DNA from: Gymnogyps californianus
Taxonomy: Eukaryota > Chordata > Aves > Accipitriformes > Cathartidae
DNA length: 64,000 nucleotides
Assembly: GCF_018139145.2 (NCBI RefSeq)
Contig: NC_059472.1
Location: 100,948,877 to 101,012,876, forward strand
Reading direction: 5' to 3'
Shown here one piece after another: positions 22,904 to 33,790 of the stretch. The notes beneath the pieces are model-generated. The model made no database searches, was not told the origin of the DNA, and saw only the letters and a program-made list of their open reading frames with translations. The position numbers and the translations under genes were made by a program. Within the stretch, counting starts at the first letter, position 1, and each line of letters begins with the position of its first letter.

Positions 22904-23839
22904 GGCGAGAGCCGGGCCCTGCTGGAGGAGGCACAGACGCGCGTTGTCGGCAGGACTCGCCCACCCCGCCGGGGCGCTTTTGTTTCTTTTGTGTGTTTTT
23001 TTTGTTTTGTTTTGTTTTGTTTTTTTTTAACGGGAAGGGGCTGGTGAGACTGCTTGTTGTGCTCGGGGAGAGCGGCGGCGGGAGCGGGATCGCCCTCTCC
23101 TCGCAGAAAGGCCAGCAGTCCCCTTCCTCCGGCTGCAGACGGACCTGCGCACACCCCCTCCGAGAGACGAGTCGGACGTTGCTTTTTCAGAGACTGGCGG
23201 GAGCGAAACGCTGTCTTTTTCCTTTTTATTGCCTGAAAAGAGAGACGGAGGACGGGGGGGGGGGGGGAACCACACACACCTCTGGGTTCTTTGTTACTGC
23301 CCACTTTATACGAATAAAGAGGAGAGGGGGAGCGATGCATTGTGCTGAGCGCACGCTGGATGTCTTGAGCATTCGCCCTTTCGTGTGAAAGAGCGATCGG
23401 AACTGCTTGGAAAAAAAGGAGAAAAACAAACAAAAAAAATCCACCCAAGCCCTTGCAAGGTTCACGTTTGGGGGGAGAAATCCTGTCCCGGTTTCTTCTG
23501 CGGTGAGAGGAGGCGACGATGATGGGAGGAGGAGGAGGAGGCGGCGGCGGATGGAGCTGGGAGCTGGACTGAGATCCTGGTTAAGGGGAGAAGAGCCAGA
23601 CTTACACTTGAGAGCTGTCTTGGAAATACGGTGGGGGGAAGATAATAATAAACTGAAACGGATTTGCACGTACAGATGAGGTGGCGGCAGCGCTTTTCTC
23701 AGTCACCTTATGTCATATGTAGAGAGAAAAATAAGGCCGAGAACTTCAGGAACACTGAAAACTTCTTTTGAAACAGAGACCGAATGGGAACAGTTTCTGT
23801 CATGATGTGGTACAGGGGAAGTGGAGGGCGACGGCTTTT

Positions 23840-23846
23840 GCAAAAA
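23840..23846 (+). promoter_or_regulatory. miR-129-5p seed match (site 1) in SOX4 3'UTR
   Basis: GCAAAAA is the complement of the miR-129-5p seed (UUUUUGC). SOX4 is an established miR-129 target in human cells. The bases are plain in the sequence; whether this site is used in birds is inference. Confidence 0.5.
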
Positions 23847-24927
23847 AACCCGAAAATACAAAAAAAAAAAAGTAGTTTTTTTCTTCTTACTCAGAATCGT
23901 GATGGTGTTGGATTATTTCACTGGTGGGGTTTAATATAGCATGTTATCCTGTCTATCTTTTTAAGATTTCTGTAAGACTGTTGAACAGTTTAAGAAAAAT
24001 AGTGTTAGGATAATATAAAAGCAGATAGATGGCGCTATGTTTGATTCCTACAAAAATATCACCAGCTTTTTTTCATTCTTAACTCTTTAAAGGATTCAAA
24101 CGCAACTCAAATCTGTGCTGGACTTTAAAAAAAGAAAATTCAGGACCAAATTTTTTCTCAGAGTATGTATGTGTTTGTTCCTTATAGCTGTAAATGAAAA
24201 GACTGTTTTTTCTCACCGATGCTCCATCCTCGTGTTGTTTTTTTTCCTTGTAAATGTAATCGGATGCCATTTTATAAGTGGACGTATTTATACTGGCCAA
24301 ACATTTTTGACTTGTATTTCTTTGTCCTTTTTTGGTAGTTCTCGTTGTTACCCGCACCATTTTTATGTCTCCTTCACTGAAGGGCTAGAGTTTTAACTTT
24401 TAATTTTTTATATTTAAATGTAGACTTTTGACACTTTTAAAAACAAAAAGAGAAGAGAGATGAAAACGTTTGATTATTTTCTCAGTGTATTTTTGTAAAA
24501 AATATATAAAGGGGGTGTAAATCGGTGTAAATCGCTGTTTGGATTTCCTGATTTTAACAACAGGGCCGCTGGTTAGTATCTCACACGCGTGTGCACGCTC
24601 ACTCACACTCTCACACACCCACGAATCAGCCCCTATTTTGTCCATGTTTACACTCCAATCTGCAGGCATCTTAAAGTGACAGCATCCCTCACCGCCGCCG
24701 CCAGTGCCCGCTCTGCAGCCCCCTGCCTTTCGCGGGGGGGGGGACACACGACACGGGCGGGGGCCGGGGGAGCCAGAGGGGAAGGGAAAGACTAAGGCGT
24801 ATACACTGTATGCTACCGTTTTGGGGAGAAACCTATCCCGAAATGAAGTAAAGCAACTGGTGCATTTACACAGAAGGGATCCTGTACCTTTAACTTGTAA
24901 ACCACATCTTTTGCACTTTTTTTAGAA

Positions 24928-24934
24928 GCAAAAA
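24928..24934 (+). promoter_or_regulatory. miR-129-5p seed match (site 2) in SOX4 3'UTR
   Basis: GCAAAAA within GAAGCAAAAACGTG, in the AT-rich distal 3'UTR where sites tend to be accessible. Confidence 0.5.
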
Positions 24935-25166
24935 CGTGCCGTTTAAACCACTGGATCTATCTAAATGCCGGTTTGAGTTCGCGACACTATGTACTGCGTT
25001 TTTCATTCTTGTATTTGACTATTTAATCCTTTCTACTTGTCGCTAAATATAATTGTTTTAGTCTCTTATGGCATGATGATAGCATATGTATTCAGGTTTA
25101 TAGCTGTTGTGTTTAAGATGAAGAAAGTGAAAACATCTTTGTACATTTAAGTCTGTATTATAATAA

Positions 25167-25173
25167 GCAAAAA
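25167..25173 (+). promoter_or_regulatory. miR-129-5p seed match (site 3) in SOX4 3'UTR
   Basis: GCAAAAA within ATAAGCAAAAAAGAAG, about 240 nt after site 2 and 345 nt before the poly(A) signal. Confidence 0.5.
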
Positions 25174-25512
25174 AGAAGATTGTGTGTTTATGTATGTTAA
25201 TATAACATGACAGGCACTAGGACGTCTGCCTAATGAGGTGGTTCCGTTAAGGGTTTAACTTTTTTTGTTCTTTTTGTTATTTTTTTGGTCATCCATCCTG
25301 TGCAATATGCTGTGTAGAATATTTTTTTTTTTTTTTTTGTCTAACGATCACCCACAACGCAACGTTGGGAAAGAAGAGGAAAAAAAAAAAAAAGATCATG
25401 CCAGCTAACCATGTCAAGTTCACTGCCTGTCAGATTGTTGATATACCTTCTGTAAATAACCTCTCTTTTTGTTTGTTTGTTTGTTTTGTTTTGTTTTTTT
25501 CTTCGGGAAGGA

Positions 25513-25518
25513 AATAAA
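25513..25518 (+). terminator. SOX4: SOX4 poly(A) signal AATAAA
   Basis: AATAAA inside GAAATAAAATCAGCTGGAAC, which I recognise as like the end of human SOX4 mRNA. A GT-rich downstream element (CTGCTCTTGTCGTCATTG) follows about 30 nt later, so cleavage is expected near 25530-25540. Confidence 0.85.
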
Positions 25519-25554
25519 ATCAGCTGGAACTGAACCCTAACACTGGGCTGCTCT

Positions 25555-26025
25555 TGTCGTCATTGCTTCGCCCCCGGCCCCCTCCGGGCGGGTTTTTCTC
25601 GCCCGCCCGGCAGCTGTGCTTGCAGCCCGGCGGAGCAGCGCCGGCCCGGCCTGGCCCCGGCGGCAGCGCGGAGCCGCCGGCCCAGCCGGGAGGGGCACGG
25701 GGAGGGGCGGCCGCGCCGCCGAACCGGCCCCCCCTTCCCCCCCGCCCCGGGGCCGGGGCCCGGCTGGGGAGTGGCCGCGGCCGCCGGGAAGCGCCGTCCC
25801 GGGTGGGGGCTGCGGGGCCCGGGCTCGACGGCTTTGTGCGGTCGGGCGGCTGGCTCCAGGTGAAGGGAGCGGGAGGAGCCGGTGTTGTGCAGCTGCACGG
25901 CGGGGCCGGCGGTGTGGGGCTTGCTTCTCCCGAGCTCCCGGCGGTGCGTTGGCCGGGAGGCAGCGGGCCGCGCCTCTCCTCCCGGGGCAGCTCGCCCTGG
26001 CACCGCGGGTTGAGATTATTTTCAC
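25555..26025. promoter_or_regulatory. CpG-rich block directly after the SOX4 poly(A) signal
   Basis: About 470 bp of very GC- and CpG-rich DNA begin within 40 bp of the SOX4 poly(A) signal and end sharply at an AT-rich stretch with a T-run (26030-26055). It is open in several frames on both strands, but none shows a domain. It could be a promoter for an antisense or downstream RNA, or a polycomb/enhancer island typical of developmental genes. Confidence 0.55.
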
Positions 26026-26559
26026 TTTTAAGAGATTTTTTTTTTTTTTTTTTTCCTTTCATGCCCTGGCGTTTCGGGTGAGAACCACTGGGTCCGGGCA
26101 GCAGTAGGGTCCCGCCGCCCACCCCACATCCAAAATAGTTTCCTCGGGGCGCCTTTAATGAAGTCTTTCTAATGCAAAGCGTTTGCAAACGCCCGGCCAT
26201 CGGCGCCTTTGGCCGTGTGAATGCGAGGGGCGGGGGCCCAGGGGACTCGGGGGGTCCGGGGCGGGTCCTTGCCCCCACCTCCCCGCTGGCTGCCGTGGTG
26301 GGGTGCGCCCCGGCCGCGGCCAAGGCCGGTGACCCCCTTGGGTTTCGACCTCCCCGGTACCCGCCTGCGTTCCCCTCCTGCCTACGAATATGCATCGTAC
26401 CTTGAACAGTGTTTTGTAAACCGATTAAAGCATCCCACTGACATAATGGTTTCACTTAGCTGTTAATTTACAGCTGGCTTTGAGCCATAAACTCTTTTCC
26501 ATGAAAAAGGAGCAGCAAACGAAAAGAGACGTTGTACCGGCTGTTTCGCAAAGCCACCG

Positions 26560-26740
26560 GCACAGGAGGTTAATGTTTGCCCTGCCTTATCCCCATGAAT
26601 TCCTGTGTTGTATTTGCCATGCAAAAATCCCCCATCAGCAGCTCCACGCCACCCATTGCCCGGGAGGTTTCCTGGTTAGCCCCTTTGCATACAGCGCCTT
26701 TCCTTTCCAAGGCCATTTGCAAATCAGATGTCTCTGCTGG
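26560..26740. promoter_or_regulatory. Possible POU-factor site cluster downstream of SOX4
   Basis: The palindromic octamer-like ATTTGCAAAT is at 26715-26724, with CTTTGCATA nearby at about 26685 and other ATGCAAA-type strings (CATGCAAAAATC near 26620). The surrounding 180 bp are of mixed composition, free of recognisable repeats, and flanked by GC-rich DNA. An enhancer is a guess from motif content only. Confidence 0.25.
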
Positions 26741-27127
26741 CGGCCTCGGCGCATCCCCGGGACTCGCCACCCGGGTGCCGGGGCATCCCCGCCCGGGCGG
26801 TGCGTGGGAGAGGCGGGCAGGCGCCCTGCTGGAGGTGTGCGCCCAAACCCTCCCGGCTTGAGCACGGTGCCGTGCCCAGGTGGTGTGGTTATCGATAAAT
26901 TTGCTCTTGGGACTGAGCACAGGTCAAGATCAGGGAAGAAAACGGCCAGGGCCGGCCATGGCACGGGTGACAACAGCGAACTGCAGCCACTTGCAGGCGA
27001 CAGGCTTGGACTGCAGCCCTGCCTGAGCCCGGCTCGCCGCGGGTGTTCCAGGCCTGTTTGCCGTTGGCTACAGTTAACTTGAGGGGTTTTATGGTTTCCT
27101 GTGTACGTTGTTTTTGTTCTCAATCAT

Positions 27128-27133
27128 AATAAA
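27128..27133 (+). terminator. Possible extra poly(A) site 1.6 kb beyond SOX4
   Basis: AATAAA is preceded by TGTA and T-rich sequence (TGTACGTTGTTTTTGTT) and followed by a GT-rich element (GTTTCTCTGGGGGCTCTTTGG). These are the parts of a good cleavage site. It could end a SOX4 read-through form or a separate transcript starting in the CpG block at 25.6-26.0 kb. Confidence 0.35.
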
Positions 27134-30100
27134 GTCCAATGTTGCCAAACGGATTGTTTCTCTGGGGGCTCTTTGGTGACACAAGTTGTTGCCTCCAGAT
27201 AGCTAAGTGGAAGTCAGGCTAAAATATATGTATATTCACACAACATTACATGTGTGTGTGTATACATAAATGGGAAATATTCATATGTTCCTTGCTGCCT
27301 GCAATATGGAGCAAGGCAAGTCTCTCACTAAGGGAAGTACCCATAACTAAGCCACACAAGGATATATCACCAAATGTACTCCTTTTTTTTATAGACCATA
27401 TTTCTAATATAACCATTTTGGAAGGAAAAGCAGTAGCCCTCTAGCAAATGTGAAAACCAGCAAATTTATTGCCAATATTTTTTAATTAAGATCTATGTAA
27501 AAGAAGAGTAGATTTTAGGAATCGCAGCTGGTGGCTCACTGTAGGTTTGCATAACACTGGATCCTCTCTTGGACGTGGGCCAGAGTGGCGGGTGCCTATA
27601 AAGAGGTGCATTTCCACAGCATCGTGAAATCTCCAGCTCGAGATTGCTGTAGCTGTCATTTCCTCCCACTGCCCTGCCACCACTGCCGGAGCCTCTGCCC
27701 CAGCTGGTGTGAGAGGCCCCAGCCCCGCTCCTGGAAGCTGCCACAGTGCTGGAGCAAACAAGGCAAAGCAAAATTGCTCCTTCCCTGCTGTGCCTTCACT
27801 CTGGTAATCAGCATTTTAGAGACTTCTGCAGCCACACATGGTCATTGTCACCAGTGAATCCCACTTCACTAATTTATTCTATTCTCCATGGCATCCCCTT
27901 CTTGCTCATGGCCTCCACAACATCTTGTGGTAATGCTGAGTGAATTCGTTTGTGTGCCAGGTGAAAAAAATGAAGTTTCTATTTTCTGTTTTAACTTTGG
28001 TATAGATAATTTTGTCCATTCATATACTGTGACAATTTTGTCTCCTCTTCATCTTTTGCTAAGCCACTCATTTTTATAGCTCTTTGCCATTTCTCCATTC
28101 GCTCATCTCATAGTGCACAAAGATACAGAAAAGAATTGAACTAGAAGATTTAAAAATCACCGTAATAGGCTGCATATGTGTGTCACTAAAATTTATTTTT
28201 AATAGACCATGCTTCTTTGTAAATCATTAATTTACCTGCAAATTAGATGAAAACTGTTCACCTCAAGAGTGTATATATAATTTTCAGTAATCAGGTCTGT
28301 CTCCCCTGTGTATCATTTCATTTCCTTCCCTTCCTTGTGAAGCAGCGTGTGATGTGACTGCATGTGTAGACTGTATTGTATTTTCTTTCTTTTCCAACAC
28401 CAAAGTAGGGTTCCCCAGGAGTCAGCAATGCTGAACACATTTGCAAGCTTTGTACTCCCATGTTACACTTCCAGCAGAAATGGCCGGACTGAGCAGAAAG
28501 GACAGTATTGAGCAAGAGGCCTCCCCAGCCTCCCCATTAGCTGTTGTGACATACACTTACATGATACATGACACAGTAGCAGCCTTATGAGTGCAGAGCC
28601 TTCATGCTGGCCGGCCCCTCCTCTGCCACATCTGCTTCCACAAGAAAGTGGAAAAAGTAGCAGATTAGAGCTTAACCCTCCTCTCAAGGGCTCTTTATTC
28701 TGCGTGTTGGACTTAGTTTTTGAATGTATATATTAGAGTTAATTTTTCATGTAGAGTAACTCCATAAAGGTCTCTGAAAAGCTTTGAAGACATTAACAAG
28801 ATATTACAGTGTGACCTCCTGGGTCTACACATGTTGTGATTGTCTTGATATGCCAGAGTTCAAAAATTATTATCCACCTCCCGCCATTTCAACCTCTCCT
28901 CTCCAGGGTCCTCGAATGAGCTCTAAACATCAGCTGTGATTTTTTGTCACCAACATGAGGAAAATAAATGTGGTTGTCTCCAAGGTGGGTATACTGTGGC
29001 ACAAAAGGTGACTTATTCAGGACTTAGTAATTAACCAGTCAGTGACTGCTCTGTTTTGTGCATTGTACATAAGCATCTCAAGGCAAGGAGTAGCATCTAC
29101 TGAACCTGTAGTAACCAATCTATAGACCACCAACAGAAGTAAATCCCCTGGAATGTGATTTAGGCATAACTCATAGGCATGGCTATGTAACATTTCCTAA
29201 TACTACATCTTTGGCAAGATTATACTATTCTGAGTCACTTCCTATGCCTTTTTCCCTACCAATACACTGACTCCTAGTATCCTTTCTCCCCCTGTACTAG
29301 CTCTGCCATGTTTTTTGCAAAAAAAGCTTAATTCTCCTGTGTGGCAGAAGAGTATGCCCAAAGTCCAAATGGCTCCTGTTACATCTTCCCTTTTAAGTGA
29401 GTTTATTTGAAGCAAAGGACAATATAACAGTGGCTGCTGGTGGGGTGATGTTCGTTGGTTTGTGACAGAGGGGGTTAGCTGTCCATAACCTGGCCTTGAT
29501 ATAATTTGTTGACAGCTAACAAATGCTGACCTGTCTCTTCATGCACTCCTGTGTGTCCCATCCTTATCATAAGCAGCATTAGCTTGCTTGAACTGCTTGA
29601 ACAGGAGGAGGAAAAGGGCTTGCAGAAATATGAGCAAGACTGGCAGGTTGGTTGCAAGGGGCCCATATGGGTCTTTCAAAATGATGGGAATTAGGTAGAA
29701 GTAGAAACTCAGACCTGGCATCAGGGGAGCTATGAGCTTGGAGTCCTGTTTGGCACTGTTATGCCAGAAAAATACTAGACAAAATGTGTGTTATACTGGC
29801 AAAGCTATGCTTTGTTGTGTAGGCAGTGCTCTTGCAATGTAAACCTGGAAGAAAAAGGAAAACACTGGTCTTTCTTATCTTTCCTCATTTGCTGTCTCAG
29901 TAATTCATTCAATTTCTTCCTGAGCTTCCCTCCTCAGTCTCCAGTTTACATTCCTTTCTCTGGCCTTGCTTCTTCCTGAATGTCTTCCTAACCTTCTTCA
30001 AGAGGAGTTTTGCTGATATTATGTTAGAGATGTAAATTCCCATTCAGTGGACCCAGAACATTATGTCTTTCTTGCTTCCCAGACCCCCTTTTTCTTTTGT

Positions 30101-33100
30101 TTCAGGATTCATCTCCTTCCCTTGCAAAAGGCACGTTGCCTAATGCGTGGCAGTAGAATGAAAAGAAATCTAATTTAAGATATATCCAAGATGTACCCAT
30201 GCTACATTATCATCCTGAGCTTAGTCCAAGGCTCTCAGATGAGGGTATCTCTGCATATTGTCTGCCTCAAAAATAGCACCAAGCTGGGTTCAAACTGTGA
30301 CTGCATTTCTGAAAGCTAAATGAAAACAGCTGGTATCTAACTGAATAATTTAAAAGGCTGTTGCTCAGGTTGATTGTTTTGAACAAGTGGGATTGCTATG
30401 AAACCAGACAAGATCTGACTGCGTGATCTCAGCACAGCTCACCAAAACCTGTACGCTCAGGTTAAAGCCCACCCACATCTTTCAAATGGACAAATTCTTC
30501 ATGTGTCAGAGAAAACATAATAGAGTGACTTTTTGCCTTAGCAGCCTGCCTGAAGTTTGCAGTGCAGCTCATGGTCTGCCCCTCTCAAGAAAGTGAAGCA
30601 AACATTCGAATCTTTCCAGGACCCCGGAACTGCTGAAGTTGTAACTACTGCCGCAGTCGGATGGTCGCTAATGAGGGTGTGTTGACTGGACATAGAGTGA
30701 CTCATGTGCTGATGACAGCGGGTTACACAGGACGGTGTGGGACCTTGTCAGTGGCAAAGGGAATGGCAGTTTAAAGGGGAATCTGGGCATTTCTCCAGAC
30801 TTGAACACCTGGATCTGGATTTACTTCTATAAAACCAAATTCAGATGTCTTCAGACTCGGCAGAATTTATGCTAGGGACTGGTATGATTCAGAAATGTGG
30901 CACTTGAGGTATGGCTCCTCGTATGATGTCAGTGATTCAGATTTACTCAGGATACCAAGAAAGGCAAAACAATTTAACATTATGTGAGGTAGGTCTTGTT
31001 TACATATAAGTACTTATGTGCTCTAATTGTACATAACTTTAGGGCTTAATTTCCAGGGAGGGACATATTTCCTGTAAATATTCAGTTGTTCCAGAAAATA
31101 ATTTCTTTCTATAATAAGAAAGCAACTTTATTATTTTCTAATGAAGGAACATGTATAGTTCTAGCTCTAGCTGTAGGGAAATGAGTGGTACAGTGGGTAA
31201 AAGAGGAGATTGGAAACAGGCATCTTCAGATTAATTCGTCTTCCTGCAAACTTTGTCCACGACTCAACATGATTTGGAAAATCTTGTTATGCTGCTTTCC
31301 TTTGGATTGGCTTCTCATAATATGAAATATGAGCTATATGTAAAAGCAGACATATTGAAACGTAATTGTTTCATCAGGTGTGAGGGTTTTTTAATTAATA
31401 AATTTAAAATGTATGATGTTTCTAGAAAACAGAGTAATGGAACAGAATAAGAATAAACTTTTACATTCTCATTCAAAGAAAGGAGGAAACCTGGGTATTT
31501 TAAAAATCTTTGGTTTTGTTCTCTTGGATCAGCTTTGGGGGGAAAAGAGCGAAAATATTCTTTGCTTGAGCTCTCTCCTCACTTTTAAGAACTAAGACTG
31601 GAAGCCTTATAAACAGAGTCCTTTGCTTCTCTATCTCGAATTGAAAATGCACACTAGTCCTCTGGACCTGGTCACAAATGGAAGGTCATAAATTCCAGCT
31701 CAGCTTATCTAAATGGTGTATTTCATGTAGTTCTAAAATACCGTATTATCACGGCGAAAGATACACACTGCGAGTTAGACTTGGCTGACGTACTCCCTGA
31801 TAATTATATAAAGGAAGCTTCCTAATTCCATTAACAAATTGTTCCAGGCTTAGATAGAAATGAAATCATAGTGTCTTCTCCTCTCTTCTTCTATTATATT
31901 ATTATTGTTGTTATGTAGTTGTTGATGCCCTTAATCATAGATCAGCAGCTCATGTCCTTGGTGCACTATAAGTACAGGACAAAAAGAGAAGATCCACTTC
32001 AGATTGTTTATAGTTTAAATGTAGGACAGAAAAGCAGCCACGGATATGAGCAGAAAACAAAGTAATATTACCATTAGGCTTGGCAGCACTGATCTCGCAA
32101 CAGCAGCAGCCTGAGCTAGCTGCTCTTTTATTCTTTGCAGGTATCACAGATGAAGACAGGTATTAACGAGGGATTTGGAAAAGAACACACATAAATTTGC
32201 ACAAGTGAACAGGGACCTCTTCCAAAGTATTTCTCATGATGAGAGAAAATACAAAACATAACAAGCAAACAGTTAAGAAGCTGGGATCATGAGGTGATGG
32301 TAGCCAACTCATTGCTGCTGCACGGGAACAATAAGATACTTGGTAAGTGTGTGGTGGTGCTGGAAAGGACCCTGACATAGGCTTACTTGTGAAAAAGGGC
32401 CAGGGGACAACAGCATGGATCAGGTTATCATGGTCAAACCCATGGGTCACGAAAATGGTCTTTGAATCAGAAAGTCTGGATACACGGGAAGAAGGGGGAA
32501 AAACTACTGCAGTAATTGGAACCCAAGGTGATGTGAACTTCAAGAAGAGACATTTAGAAAAAACCGGTACTGTTAAAGCATAGCCTGGATATTAAAGCAG
32601 AATTATTGCTGGTTGCTAACAGGAAACTAGTGTCTTATGGCAGTAATTGAGAAAGAGGTAGAAGGAAGGCTTTAAGAGCCTAGTGGAGATGGAAAATTGT
32701 ATCTTTGTTTAATTCAGGCAGAGTATACAATCTGGATAGCTCATTATCCACAGGCAATGTTAGAGACAAAGGCTAAGGTTTTAATATCTTCTGAGGTGAG
32801 GATGTCAGCAAATCATTGTGTGAACCAATGGAACATGGTTTCTACAGATCCGTATCTCAGGAGAGCTCCATTGGATGGAGTTTGATGTCTAATTAGTACA
32901 TTACTCCCTGCTGCAACCTATCTGGCAGGGCCTGGTGTGCACTAACTTTGTTCCCCTGGCCAGCCCCAACTGGGACTCTCACCCACCCCTCAGGAGCTCA
33001 TTTAAGCTGAGGCCTGGGCCTCCATCCTTTCTCCTGGGCATCTCCCTTTGCAAAGCCTGTAGAAATGTAGTGTTCTTTGGGATCTCAGCTTCCCTCTGTA

Positions 33101-33713
33101 AAAATTATGGATAGATGAATGAATAAATGAAGATACATGTATGACACATCTTCAGGAAGACAGGTTAAAAAGGGAAGTCTGAAGAGCCTTTTGCGTATAG
33201 CCATCTCCAGCTGGTGAAACGGGCTGTGGAGGCATTTGACAGTTGTGCTTGTGCTACTTTGGGTGAACCTAACACTCAACATAGGACTTGGCATCCTGTG
33301 GCCTTACAGATCATATGTGGTTTTTGTAGTCTTCTCTGAAGGATGCTGGATGCCAAATGGCAAGTCTAAAGCTTTTGTGGCTCTGTTTGTGACTGGCAGG
33401 TCTGTTGGTGATCTGAAACTCAGTTAATTCTAAATTGTCCTGTAATAATGCTAACGTTGTGAAAGAACGGGAAATATTATCACTTAGAAAATAAAATTCC
33501 CGTTTAGTAATATTTCTTGGTAGAGTTGTGTCATAGGTATGCTAAGGTGTAGTTAATGCTGCTCTTGTCATAAATGAATTACAAACATGTAGAGCAAAGT
33601 GTATTCATAAAGAAATATCCACATGTGAACATTTACAAACAATTTTTTCATCAGAGTGCTCTGAGAACAATAATGATGACAAACAAAATGGGCTGGTTTC
33701 ACATCAAGGGGAT

Positions 33714-33790
33714 TGATTTAGATCAAAGTGATTTAAATTGCCAATTTTAATCATGATTTAAATTGTCAAGTTGGAAACTTTGATTTAAAT
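33714..33790. repeat. Cluster of TGATTTAAAT units
   Basis: Three exact copies of TGATTTAAAT start at 33729, 33754 and 33781, and a related TGATTTAGATC starts at 33714. Spacing is 15-27 bp. TTTAAA-centred repeats of this kind look like the remains of a short palindromic satellite or of a decayed transposon end; I cannot assign a family. Confidence 0.55.

Larger units (their letters stand above)
22904..25535 (+). other. SOX4: SOX4 3' untranslated region
   Basis: From the TGA at 22901-22903 to the inferred cleavage site after the AATAAA at 25513. The first 800 nt are GC-rich with G, T and GAG/GCG runs; the rest is AT-rich with many ATTTA-type and T-rich elements, as expected of an unstable regulatory mRNA. 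Internal AATAAA copies at 23313 and 23647 could give shorter forms. A CA-rich stretch near 24580-24620 includes the 12-bp palindrome CACACGCGTGTG (24582-24593). Three miR-129-5p seed matches are listed separately. Confidence 0.85.

Noticed and set aside
25550..25556. GCTCTTG, a seed match for miR-335, which is reported to target SOX4
   Set aside because: It lies 32 nt after the end of the AATAAA, probably beyond the cleavage site and so outside the mRNA.
32163..32543. 126-codon minus-strand open frame
   Set aside because: No domain, no neighbouring exon or promoter signals, and the length is not unusual for this much sequence.
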